From Blasia pusilla (Eukaryota > Marchantiophyta > Marchantiopsida > Blasiales): 64,000 nt of DNA. Shown piece by piece: positions 32,123 to 43,350 of this stretch. The translations under genes were made by a program, and so were the position numbers. Below the pieces are notes generated by a model that saw nothing but the letters and a program-made list of their open reading frames with translations, searched no databases and had not been told where the DNA came from. Within the stretch, counting starts at the first letter, position 1; each line of letters begins with the position of its first letter. Location of the stretch: contig CM114273.1 of the NCBI GenBank assembly GCA_050084515.1, positions 16,306,001-16,370,000 on the forward strand. The letters run 5' to 3'.

Positions 32123-33085
32123 GATTGAATCGGAGGGGAATGTCACCCACCACTGGATCCAGGATTGCGATCGGGTGAAGAAAGTGCTTACGACGCACCC
32201 GGCAGAGTACAAGGGGTTCTTGGGCGACGCCCTGGTAAATCAGATGCTGGCAAAGGGTGCACAAATAAAAAAGAAGACTTGGGCAAATAAGTTTATTTGC
32301 CAAGATACATCCGTCACAATCCTTTGTTGGACGAAGATACAGGCCGCGAAGAAGAGCGCTACATTGGAGCTGGAGCGGAGGGAGAAAGTATCGTAATCGG
32401 CGCACAAAATTCATCAAGCTGCAGTATCTGCAGCTACAAAGTACACGGCAAGCAAGATGCAACGCTACATCACCATTCTCAACCCCGAACTTGGTCTGGA
32501 GTTTTACAAGGAGCTGAAGGCGATTATCAAGCGCCAACGGAAAAGGGATGAAGATCCGCAAGGTCGGATTGGGGAGAAAGTGTCTCTCGATGGCGTACAT
32601 CGATTTGCGTTGTTTGGAATAAGCGAATTTAGGAGAATCCGATTGATGAAAATCAGTCTCGGGCATAGAGACCCGGAAGAGGGCGGCACACCATCCTCTA
32701 GGTGTCTCGATCCGATGATCTCCCAGCGGCTCGCGAATGGTCATTCGGGGCGCGTTGCGGCTTATCGGGAAGTCCATCTTTGGGCGGTCTCAAGCGGAGC
32801 TCAAAAGAATAGAGCCCATTCGGATGAAGCAAACCTGGAAAGTCTTTGTAGATTTCGAACTTTGGCTCGATGACATCTGGGACAAGCCCATCAAAAACCC
32901 AGGTTTCAAGACGATGTTCAAGGATTACGTCCTCCCTCAGGCAGACCTTGACGAAGAAATCGAGGGGAACAAAAGGGATCTCGCAAAGAAGAAGTGAGAT
33001 CTTCAGGAGCAGGTGGACGATTCAGTTCGACTAAGAACTGCCCAACGGATGGTGTTCTAGTACCTCGTCCATTGTAAGAATGCAG
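32123..33085 (+). pseudogene. Exon 3 region: central helical segment
   Basis: It reads IESEGNVTHHWIQDCDRVKK and EYKGFLGDALVNQMLAKGAQ, then one TAA (32394-32396). The same frame continues as KMQRYITILNPELGLEFYKE and LKAIIKRQRKRDEDPQG. After a frameshift near 32700 it reads RSQAELKRIEPIRMKQTWKV, FVDFELWLDDIWDKPIKNPG and KTMFKDYVLPQADLDEEIEG, followed by two more stops. Such a segment would link a ParB-like domain to a methyltransferase domain. No catalytic motif seen. Confidence 0.45.
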
Positions 33086-33180
33086 GTACGTGGGGAAAAA
33101 TACCGACAGCCTGCAAATTGTAGGCTTCTCCGCCTGATGGAGAGACATTCTCCATGTACGACACGAAGATGGCTTAGCGC

Positions 33181-34703
33181 GTGTCCGATTGGGAGGTGGA
33201 GAATTGCCCGATTTGGCTGGACTTCAAGGACCCTGAGGACATTACCGAGAAAGATTTACGCGTGCTTCATGATGCAATGGCCACAGGACATGACGACATC
33301 CCCAATTTTGTGCAGCCTGAAGACTTTTTCGAAGGAGATGCGGAGGCCGAGTGTTCCCAAAGAGAGGCTGAAGATTCAAGGCCAGAGCCGGAATCGTCCG
33401 GGCGAGCGGGGAGAGAGGGTCAGACCAGGTCCTCCGCGAAAAAAACCCCACTTGAGTCTGAGGTCATAGAGACCCCGACAACCGACCCTTGCACTCGGGA
33501 GGGAAGCGAGAGGCGCCGGGGTTGTCCCAAGGAGAATACTGATCCATCATCCTTGGGAAGATATAGAGAAACAACGACCGGACAAGCGTCCTCGCCGAGT
33601 TCATAAATTTCTTGGATGAGCTGAAAAGTTTCAGTTCTCAAGCGTCGACACAAGCCATTGATAAATTGACAACGCTGGGACGAAAGCTTCAACAAAACGG
33701 GCACGCTCCTTGGACGGTCAATGGAGTGGTCGAAGAGGTGGCGGTGGATCTATTGATCGCTGATTTTCCCTCAGGGTTGCGATTGTGGGACAAGAATCCG
33801 GGAAAACGCATTACCACCTGCAACCCGTCAAAACCCGACGGGTTGCAATTGCTTATGGTTTTTCCCTGTGTTTCTGGGAAAGATGCAACCCGTCGGAAAG
33901 CGACGGGTTGCTCTCAGCCAAGCATGGGCTGCTCTAAGCTAGCAACCCGTGGCCTTCCGACGGGTTGGTCATGGACAAAAACAACCCGTCGGACTCCGAC
34001 AGGTTTCTCCAATGTTAGTATTTAAAAGAAGTTCTCTAGGGTCAAGCGAAGTTCTTTGGTGACGTGTTGCACATTATGCCAAGTTGCTGACATTGTTTCC
34101 AACGTGCTTCTTTACAGATGGACCACTCCTATGTTTTTATCGCGTTCGTTCGCCCGAGCACAACTTCCGGTGTTCAAGATCCAGGATCCTGTGGATCCAT
34201 GCTCGAGATGGATGCAAAGCTTAGATAGTTTATAAAATTCCCCCAGAATTTACATGCAAGACGGTACCCCACTTCTTGGAGGAAGGGAAAAGTTGCCAGC
34301 CCTGATGCAGAGGCTCATCGAGCTCTGCTCAAGGCCGGGTGACTTAGTGGGCCTTTCAGGGGCGAGTATCAAAGGCGCCTGGCAGAGTGGCAGGAACATT
34401 CTCTGCCTCATGGGAAGGCAGGAACTGTTTAACCTTTGCAAGGAGGCAAAGGCACATTACGACAGGCTCGTTGGGGCATACAACTCTCCATCGAAGCCAA
34501 GAGCTCCGGTTCCAGACCCACCATTGGTAGTGACACCATCGTCACTTCCAAAGATTCCAAAAATCTGGAGGGCAAGGCCGAAAGTAATTTTGCAAGAGCT
34601 CTCGGACGATGACCAGTGAGTTCAAAGAACTCAAGGACCCAGCTTGAGTGCAGCGTTTGGAGTAGGGAGTTATTTGATGATGAGGCAAAAGATTTCATAG
34701 AAT
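33181..34703 (+). pseudogene. Exons with beta-class amino-methyltransferase-like motifs
   Basis: 33181-33600 encodes VSDWEVENCPIWLDFKDPED and an acidic, Ser-rich linker. After a frameshift, 33612-33800 reads KSFSSQASTQAIDKLTTLGR and VDLLIADFPSGLRLWDKNPG. The DFPS sits where N6/N4 DNA methylases have motif IV (D/N-P-P-Y/F/W). An intron holding palindrome cluster 4 follows (to TTTACAG at 34119). Then come KLPALMQRLIELCSRPGDLV and GRNILCLMGRQELFNLCKEA (34290-34460), matching the motif X/I block (SRPGD-xVLDxFxGxG) of beta-class enzymes, where IV precedes X/I. The glycine-rich SAM loop is degraded to LSGAS, and most of the region between motif IV and motif I is missing. Confidence 0.42.
33820..34007. 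repeat. Palindrome cluster 4 (intron)
   Basis: Four 27-bp palindromes start at 33820, 33885, 33942 and 33981 (steps 65, 57, 39). They lie between the motif IV-like exon and the motif I-like exon. Confidence 0.85.
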
Positions 34704-36060
34704 AGATCAAATGTCTGATTCGAGCTTCTTTCGGATGTAATAAAGGAGAAGATTTTTCAAACGATGGTGGTGTTTCTAAACGTTTGTTGAATATCTTTTA
34801 TGTCTTTTTGAATGTGATCTCTATGTACTCCGTGGACTTCTATTTTGCAACCCGTCGGATTTCCACGGCTTGCAACTTTTCACTTTTTGACCACTGCACC
34901 TTTTTAACCACTTCAGGCAACTGCCGGATTTTGGCGGGTTTCTCGATCGGACTCTTTCCCTGTTGGTCCAACTTAAGAGGCAGTCTGGCAGGCTTCTTCA
35001 CTTTGGCACCTTCCCCTAGTATCGTAAAAGAAGACGTAGGCTTCTTTTCTTCTCTCACACGTGTTGGATTCCTACTACCTTTGGGATTGCCATCATGGTA
35101 TTACCAAGGACGGAGCACATATTGATATTGGATGGGTGTCACATTGCAGAGCGTACAAGATATACTATCGAGGAAGGCGGTGGGACTCAAATCAGGTTAC
35201 ATGGGACCGTTATGGTGTACCTAGGGGGGGGCCAAGGCTCTCGAATTCGCCAACATTTTCGATCCTCGTCTACAATGGGCTAGAGGAGCCACTTGTATCC
35301 CAGGACATTCCTTTTGTACAGGAACCTAGGAGAGTTAGGAGTAAATTTGTAGATGATGAGGCTGAAGAAATCATATACTAGGTCAAATGTACATTTCCGA
35401 GGTTCCTTCGGAGGTATTAAAGGACGAGATTTTTTCAACCGATAATGGTGTTTGTAAAATTTTGCTGGAAAATTTTTTTTTACTTATGGATTGTGTTCTT
35501 TTAGCTACTCAGAATTACAATTTTGCAACCCGTATGATTCCGACGGGTTGCAACTATAAGCTTTTTGCCCACTGCAACTTTTTAACCATTTCCAAGCAAG
35601 CTGTCGGATTTCGATAGGTTGGCTGCTTGAGTGATCGGACTCTTTCCTTGTAAGACCAACTTCTAACGCATTGTGGCGGGCTTCTTAACTTTTGGCTCAT
35701 TCCCCTACATTCGTCAAACCAGTTGTAGGCTTCTTTTCTTGTCTAAGATGTGCAAGATTCCTACTACCTGTCGGATTGCCATTTCGGATTCCCAACCCGC
35801 AGGATTTTCGTGGGTGCAGGGTGGAAGGGAATCACAGTGAGAAATCTTTCCTTTCTTATGGTGAGGTTGCTTGCAAGGGGTGCAAGTTATCTGATTCCGA
35901 TGGGTTGCAAGAGTTGGAGGCCCCCAAGAGTTGCAACTTGTAAAATTCCGACGGGTTGGGAGGATCTAAATGAAGCGACATCACTTCCTCTTTACTCTAG
36001 ACAGGTAACAATCTTTTGGTTCAATTATCGTCTCATGTGTTCACATTTCACAAAGTTGGT
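34704..36060 (+). repeat. Duplicated 3' end of the gene with palindrome cluster 5
   Basis: 34704-35091 and 35385-35762 are diverged copies of one segment (shared blocks TCGGACTCTTTCC and GTAGGCTTCTTTTCTT). Between them 35061-35383 encodes a last-exon-like piece ending KFVDDEAEEIIY and TAG, matching the DDEAKDFIE end of the gene at 34703. So the 3' exon plus downstream DNA is present twice, about 680 bp apart. Palindromes lie at about 34847, 34915, 35522, 35600, 35885 and 35933. Confidence 0.65.
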
Positions 36061-36417
36061 CGTGAGCAGACACCACTCATAATCAACAGAAAGTTGGTTA
36101 TGAGGCAATTCAGGGAAGGCCATGATGCAGGCAACAATCCCTGCAAAAAAGGAGGTGGGCATCGTCCTGATGCGCATCCGGGTGGTCCTCCAAAAAAAAT
36201 ACCCATGGGCACTGCTTATTGTAGACCGAGACAGGAAATGTTAAGAAACTTAGGCTCACATGGAGAGTGATGGAAAAATGTTTGTAGTGGTCTTATGATG
36301 TCTACTTTTTTTTTGCCCCCTGGAAAAAGGAGGTTTCTTTAGGGCCAAATGTGGACCACTACCTACTCTCTTCTAAAGATTTCATGAATTTGAAAGCAAA
36401 CAAGAATTTCAAATATG
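36061..36417. other. Intergenic, no gene seen
   Basis: Low-complexity T and A runs near 36300-36350. No ORF that I recognise. Confidence 0.4.
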
Positions 36418-39403
36418 TCAAAAAGTTTTGAAGAGAGGAGGCGGATTTGGCCCTTTTTTTTTAAGAGAGGCTCTCCTCTCTTCCTCTCCTCTCTTCCTCT
36501 CTCCCCGAATACGGTCCCCCATCTTTGTTCTGCTTTGTGAGCGTTTGCCCACTGCTTTGGTTATAGTATCCAGGAATGCTTTCTCATCTTGCTCCCATAG
36601 TTCAGGCCCTGCTGGGAGCTTGGATGCTTGCACAATCTCTTGAACCTTTTTCGTCCAAGATTTGGCCTGCTTAACCGGTCTTCTTTGGGTCCAGGTTTTC
36701 CCCATCACCTCTTTAGGATAGCAATGGGAGTCCATTGTCTCCAGCTGCCTTGGCCATTTCAACTTGGTGATGTCACGTCTATCCTCCAAGGGTTCCACAC
36801 CTAGTTCTAATCTCACACCAACTCGGCCTGTTTGTGATGAAGTTGACATCATACCCCGAAACGCCTTCAGCTGCACAGCTTCAAGCCTATCCCTTTGTTT
36901 GGTGTTGGCATCCCACACTTCTGCCCTGTATTCCAGCGAGGGACAAATGGTATGAAAAATGACACAGCGCTTTACTTCTGATGTGATATCCTGGCAGTGT
37001 AGGAATCTCGACAGGCCGTTCAACTTCTTGTGGCCTTTCTTAGTAGTCTTCTTGATGTGTGCATCCCACATGCAATCTTCCTAGAATTCTATGCCCAGAT
37101 AGGTGTAGGTAGCCACACGGGGGATCTCTTGGTCACCCCAGTACCATTGTTGGTCTTGGTCCTCCTCCTTGCCATTGAAAATCATCACACCGCACTTCAC
37201 TACATTTGCCTCCATGCCCCACATGTCACACCAGATTTTGGTCGGGGAGATCATCTCTTGAAGTTTCTCTCCTGTTTCCTCGAGGCCACCAAAGTCATCA
37301 ACAAACATGAGGGCAACAATAGAGTTGTTGCCCACCCATATGCCTAGTCCACTATCCTCCATTTCTTCCAATAGGGAATTCACGAAAATGTTGAAGAGGG
37401 TGGGGGAGAGCGGGCATCCTTGAGCCACTCCTTGCTTGATGTCGAATGTCCCACTCTTTTGGCCATTCACGAGAACTCTACTCCTTGTGTTCTCGGTACA
37501 TCTTCTCCACCACCCTCCACATTTTCCCTCTCCCCACCTTCCCACAGGCTATAAGAAAGCCCGTCACGCCATACAGTGTCGTATGCCTTCTTGAGGTCCA
37601 AGAAGAAGCAATAGGTGGGTTTCCCCTCTTTTTTCCTACCCTAGATGATCTGACTGAAGGTGAAGATGTGGTCCATGCATCCTCGGGCTTGTCGGAAGCC
37701 AGCCTGGCCTTCCTTGATGACATAATTCTCCTCCGGTACATAGAGATCTGTTGTTGAGTATACGGCAAAGGAGCTTCCCGACTACACTCAAGCAATGTAA
37801 TATCCCCTGTAGTTTCCAAGGTCTTCTCGCTCACCCTTCTTGAAGAGGTTCACGATGACTCCCATCCGCCATCTTTGTGGGATGACTTACGCCCTGACTT
37901 GAGGAGTTGAAGAGACTCACTAGAGAACGAGCCATAGCAGCATCGCCATACTTCAACAGGTCATTCACAAGCCCATCACCACCGCTTGCTTTGTGGTTCA
38001 CAAGTTCTTTGATCGCTGCTCCCACCTCAGCCAAGGAGAACCAATCATTATATGGGTTGCCCAGCTCAACCTCATCATCTGCCTTCTCTCGTTGTATCTT
38101 AACAAAATCCTCCACCACCCTCTCGAAGTTTTGCTCTTCAAGGGATGTCCGAGCGGGCTTCCTGCCTAACTCCTTGTAATGGCCTTCCAACACATGTCGG
38201 ATCTGTTTAGCTGTGGTCACCATTCCACCGTCTTTTCTCTTCAAGGACTTTACGTCGTTTTTTTCCCTGGCCTTGCTCAATTTCTGCACTTCCATCCAGA
38301 ACTTTTTCTGATTCTCAATGAAATTCTCATTGATGGATGAGTATGTGGCTTGGTTCATTTTCTTCTTGTCCATGCGCACAAGAAGACAAGTTTCCTTGCG
38401 GAGGGCCACATACTCTGCCCACAAGGATGCATCGTCCCTGGCTTTGGCACTTGTTACATACGCTTTCCTTCGTTTGGCAATGGCTGCCTTGAGTTCCAAG
38501 GACCACCATTTGATGGCTCTGCCGTATATTATCAATTTCCTGCCGACACCAATCTCGGTGGCATGTGTCACTCCACGCTCCCACCATGTCCACAATTTTT
38601 CTTGTGAACCCAAAGGTCTTGACGATAGATTCAATGAAAGTGTCAAATGCCAAGAAATTGTCTTCCTGCTTGCCAATGTACACCTTCTTGTTGCCCTCAT
38701 CTTGGAAGTCCTCTATCCTCCATTTCTTGATCATTCTCTTCACTAGTTTGGTCAAACATTTTAGCCTTTGGTGCAACTCTGTCCAGACCAATGAATGATC
38801 TGATCTTCCAATATCTGTCGCATCCACTGTGATCTTCCCACTGCGTGTGTAGAGTTCCTCATCCACAGCTATGTAGTCCACAATGGAGCTCTCATTCTCC
38901 TTGAAGTTGACCCTAGTCCAAGCCGGGGATCCCACCTTATGCCTATCATTCAGTGCCATCAATTGAAGTTCCCTCAACATTGTGATCAGCCGTGTGCCAT
39001 TTCCATTCACTCTCACATCTCCAAACATCCCGATCTGCGCTTGGGGATCGGTGGCTTGCCCCATCCAGTTGTTGAAGTCTCCCAGCAAGACTATGTTTCC
39101 CTTTGTCCAGAACCCAAGGCAATCAGTTTTCACACTATCAAACATTGCCTTTGTGACAGCAACAGATTCACTGTTTGTAGGCATGTAAATACACCCGATA
39201 TACATGTCCCACGAGTTGCACCCAGCTCCGACTTTGACCCATACGCTGTGTTCATACTCGAGCCCTATGCTGATGATCTCACACCTGTCCACCATGAAGT
39301 CTCTGATGAAGAACCCGACACCCTTCATACCTCCGTTGTTGTGCGCCTGGGTGATGCACATCTTTCCAAACCATGCATAGTGTGGTACATGGGGTATCTC
39401 CAT
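36418..39403 (-). pseudogene. LINE ORF2: endonuclease and reverse transcriptase
   Basis: The endonuclease (39403 leftward) has GFFIRDFMVDRCEIISIGLE, GNIVLLGDFNNWMGQ (Asp/Asn pair), SIVDYIAVDEELYTR and GRSDHSLVWTEL (the SDH box). Its first 60-80 residues are missing or frameshifted. The RT domain starts in 37831-38700 (VNHKASGGDGLVNDLLKYGD), shifts frame near 37860, and shows GVAQGCPLSPTLFNIFVNSL and the catalytic ALMFVDDFGGL at 37290-37480. The last part (36418-37071) has FHTICPSLEYRAEVWDANTK, typical of the region after RT. The YADD/FADD box is FVDD here. Confidence 0.83.
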
Positions 39404-39483
39404 TTACTTGGTTTCCCAAGTTTCTTGACCCCCGCATATATGTATTTGATTTTTCAGCAAAACTTCAACAACCTCCAGCTGCT

Positions 39484-40414
39484 TCATTGCATGGGTGATC
39501 CACGAAGTTCAGTACCCAAACGGAGACCTGTCACTAAGTGGGTTGGGGATCGGCGGGCACGCTTTTGGCATCGGTGTGGCTGCTTGCGACATGGAACCTC
39601 TTCATGTGCAGGCTCTTCATCGCTGGTCCCTTGGAGAACAACACTAAAGATATTAGGTGTGTAGATAACCAGCGGTTTTGTGGAGATGGGCCTTTCCTTC
39701 AAGCTGGAACCACCCTCGACTACCATAGCCCTCCAGTTGTAGGCACGTCTCAGATCTTGAGACACATGGTTTTTGTGGCAAGCCAAGTATTGGCCTCCTC
39801 TGCCCTTGATAGACGCCTTGAAGATACATTGATTGTCGTTCATCATCCGAGTAACCCTAGCAGTAGCCAGGAATTCAAAGCCCAAAGTTGCGCACATGAT
39901 CTTAAATGAGACGAAGTCTATTGTGGGACGTACACCGAAAATGATCATGTGGAACCGTGGTCTCCTCCTATAGACCAGATTGAACTCGCTGCCCAGGTCC
40001 AAACTCCGGGGGGGCCTTTGAGCGTCTCACATAAACATGCCGGTATTCCCACCCAGCTTGGGGATGGTGGGCTTTGGTATGCGCCTTTGATAGGTGAACT
40101 GATACTCCTCACAAGCTTGGGAGGACTGAGATATATTGGGCTCAAGGCCGCTGATTATATGTAGAGGTTTGGCAAACAACTGATTTAGGATCTGGGGAGA
40201 ATGTTTAAGCTCCCAGCCTGAGAGTCGCACAGGGGACTCGGTATCCTATTTGTCGGAGGGGCTGCCTCCAAGCGGCGTGGTGCCCAAAGAGAGCCCGCTT
40301 GTTACCCCCAGAGATCATCACTACCGCCAAGGTGAACAACCCTGGCATTAAGCTGTAGAGGAGGGCCCGTGAATCCAGCTTCAAAAGAAGGAGAGGTCTC
40401 CATTTCTCCATCTA
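39484..40414 (-). pseudogene. LINE ORF1-like region
   Basis: The frame 39484-40002 reads PRFHMIIFGVRPTIDFVSFK, SIKGRGGQYLACHKNHVSQD and SFKERP-like tails. Upstream, on the same strand, is MEKWRPLLLLKLDSRALLYS (from 40411). It lies immediately before ORF2, as LINE ORF1 should, but no zinc knuckle or RRM could be recognised. Tentative. Confidence 0.4.
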
Positions 40415-40666
40415 AGTCCACTGGACACCTTACTTGTGGCACAAGTGCCACAAAACACATGGATTACAAGACACACTAATCCACACCTACCAACCAGGGG
40501 AACGACATCGCAAGCTCACTACAGGTTCCAACTACAGCAATGGGCAACTCGACAGAGAGTATTGCTATATTGCTTGCACGCGGTTCACTCATTTTAAGCT
40601 ACCCAGGAGCACTGCTTTAGAACATGTCGTCCCAACATACCAGGCCTGTCGGGACTTGTAGTTTTG

Positions 40667-40815
<149 letters not shown>

Positions 40816-41990
40816 TGATAACTTCTTAGTTGAAATAGAAAAAAATTTTAAAAATTATTATTGTAGATAGGAAAAGTGAAAATTATGATCTTGAGGTAAA
40901 ATTGAGTGGAAACTTTATTTAGTGCGTATCGATCCAAGATTTGTGGAGCTTAGTGGAGTATAAGCCCAATGTAAGAGGAGTGGGAAAAAAATGACTTTTG
41001 AATAAGATTAAAATAGAGCCATATTTATCCACATGAGAGATATCATAATAAACATTGACTTCCACCCTCTGTCTGGGCCATCCTTGCTCTGTGCGTTGGT
41101 TATCGTTGACGGCATCAATAATCGTTCACAGTGAGTTTCTTCACCTTTGTTGATTGAAAAGTAGGCATTGAAAACCGTCAATTTTTGTGACTTGAGGCCC
41201 CTGAATAATAGCAGCGATGACCAAGGGTCAAGAGTGAGTTTCCAATCATCGCTTTACACCGTTGACATCGGGAAGACCAATGTAGTTGTGTCGTCGTTGT
41301 CCGTCGTACAACAACTGTTTGCGAGTACCTTCCAATGCTGGTAGTTGGCCTCTTGATTTATGGGGTCTTAGTTTTCTTTCTACTCTGCTAAGCATAGTGT
41401 TTGGCAGCCACTCTATGATGATTGGGTACCGTGCCGTGAGGCCCGTACCCGTAATATGCCGCCAATTGCCATGTCGTGCCGCTTGTGGCCGCATCACACC
41501 GTCTCAATCGCGGAGTCACACCATCACTGGGAAGCATAGCAAGTCTTGCTAATAGAGGAGGGTATGCTACTAGATTCCACATCCCACCACCAAGTATTGT
41601 GCCGTTTGTACCAATTCGGTGGTGCTAGTGCCACAACGTACCGTTAGACTTACACCGAACATTGAGGAGATTTGAGCATCGTCAATACCAAAGGAGTATG
41701 ACTTGCTGATTGGAGGAGTTTGTCTTCACGACACAGTTGGGGTCGAAAGTTTGCAATTGTTGTGGATCGATACCAACACTATAATTCATGTTACCCATTC
41801 TAGTATTTTTCCCTACATGCGTGAGGAATTTAAGGTATAGGGCAATTTTTTGGGATATTGGATTTTTTGCGGATGTTAAGAGCGTTGTTGATGTATGTGG
41901 TTTAGAGGACATAGACATGAGTGGGATGTCTATAGTGAGGGTATCTTTTGTCGATGAGATGATATGACAGTAGTCGATTTACTCCACCGC
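40816..41990. other. Intergenic, no gene recognised
   Basis: It includes a GTGCCGT/CCGTACC-rich stretch near 41420-41520 and short open frames without similarity that I can name. The edge of DNMT-gypsy copy 2 is not sharply visible. Confidence 0.4.
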
Positions 41991-42129
41991 TCCCCTAGTT
42001 GCCACATAGGCACTACACATCTTAATGCGAGAGAGTGTAGCGAGTGCATACTTGGGTTGAGTAAGTGAGGGATTAATCGTGAGATTGAGAGTGATCATAT
42101 GAGAGGGATACGCGGGTCATCACAACATC

Positions 42130-43340
42130 TTTTTGGAACTTTAAGAGGCAATTCGGTATGCCTAAAAGTAGCTCTAGGGGATTCACGCTGAGTGACGTGA
42201 GGTTTCGAGGATCTCCACTTGAGGGAATACCTTGACCTCCTTCTTTTTCGTCCCCAAATGAGAGGGAGGGCTTAGAGGAGTTTGCTAGTGATTCACCGCA
42301 CCCATTTAGTGGCCCTACCCATTGGGTTTTGTGATGGACATCCAGGGTAGAGGATCACGGAGGTTTTTGGGATCGGCAGGCACAATAGAGTTGGACGACT
42401 TCATTGAGGAGTTTAGGAGTTGGTGCGACTCCCAGTGGGCCAAGAACTCTAGAGAGTTTAACCAATTTACATCATGGAATAGCATATTCCAACATCTAGA
42501 GGGGACACCCATGGACGATTACCATGAGTTCTCCCAGAGATATGACCTTGAGATTGAGACTCTACTATCACCCACACTATGTGTCATGGGTGAACCATTT
42601 CCAAACAAGGAGGAGGAGCTAGGAGAGGCTACTTCCTCTTCCACCAGTGATGTGTTAGGAGGGGTGAGTTGGACTGGGGCGCTTACATTGTCTATCTAGT
42701 CGAGTCTGTCCTAGGTTCAATCCGGTGGTTGAGTTCTTTGCGGAGTTGCAGAGTAACTATCAAGGGAACGGACGGAGAAGTTGCAGAGTATCCACGACTT
42801 CCAAAAGCGCAGAGGTGAGAGTTTGCGAGAGGCATTCACTCACTTTCGGCATTTGATTAGTGTCACTCATAGGGTGACAGAGGCCCAGGTTGTCCACGCA
42901 TAGTATGCAATGTTGGACTGAGACGTGCGGAGACAGGTAAGGGATGTGGTACTGTTTATGCGCATCTCACCTACGTTGAGAGATATTTTTGAGATGTCAA
43001 AGTGCATAGAGTGTAACATGGCTGAGGAGAGTGTAGCAACCATGAGTCTCACGACGAGCAAATCATGATTTCTGCACCACTAGTGCAACAACGTCGATTC
43101 GGAGAGAGGGGTCTTCCACCAAGGCTTAGGGAAGTTATCAAGAGTCCATGCCATAAAGACCTACACCATCATATACGACGCAACAAAAACCGCTGGGGAT
43201 TGTTTGTTGGGCATGTAGTGGAGCCCATCACCAGCGGTATTGCATCCGTCACGGTAGTGGAATTGTGCCTCAACTTAGAGGACGAGATGGGTCCACACCA
43301 TTATCAATGGTTTGGTCATACACACACGTAATGCTTTAAT
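42130..43340 (+). pseudogene. Gag of DNMT-gypsy copy 2
   Basis: SAGTIELDDFIEEFRSWCDS and FTSWNSIFQHLEGTPMDDYH (42380-42520) match copy 3 gag (VGTIDLDDFIQEFDTWCDFQ). The remaining gag to about 43070 is frameshifted. Near 43200-43330 a knuckle-like CASTLR/HHYQWFGHTH stretch may be a degraded nucleocapsid. Confidence 0.6.
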
Positions 43341-43350
43341 TTACACCCTG

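Larger units (their letters stand above)
30204..34703 (+). pseudogene. Decayed intron-containing gene: coiled coil, ParB-like domain, amino-methyltransferase-like domain
   Basis: Five or more exons can be followed. Exon 1 (30204-30831) encodes a charged coiled coil. Exon 2 (about 30940-31403) carries a ParB/Srx-like domain. Intron 2 (31404-32122) is filled with palindromes. Exon 3 starts at 32123. Further exons reach a methyltransferase-like end (33610-34703) whose C-terminus reads DDEAKDFIE before TAG. Splicing exon 2 to exon 3 keeps phase (AC+G codon, then IESEGNVTHHW). Frameshifts near 30700, 32700 and 33600, and stops at 32394, 32995, 33058 and 33172, make it a pseudogene. ParB-like domains fused to DNA methylases are known in phages and bacteria; here the gene has plant introns and a TATA box. 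The function is inferred only. Confidence 0.5.
36418..40414 (-). mobile_element. LINE (non-LTR retrotransposon), degraded
   Basis: A minus-strand LINE with an ORF1-like region (39484-40414), an AP-type endonuclease and a reverse transcriptase (36418-39403). It has frameshifts near 38400, 37850 and 37550-37080, so it is dead. The 3' end near 36418 (GPNPPPLFKTF, stop) is followed by a CT/GA-rich stretch. No poly(A) tail is clear. Confidence 0.8.
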
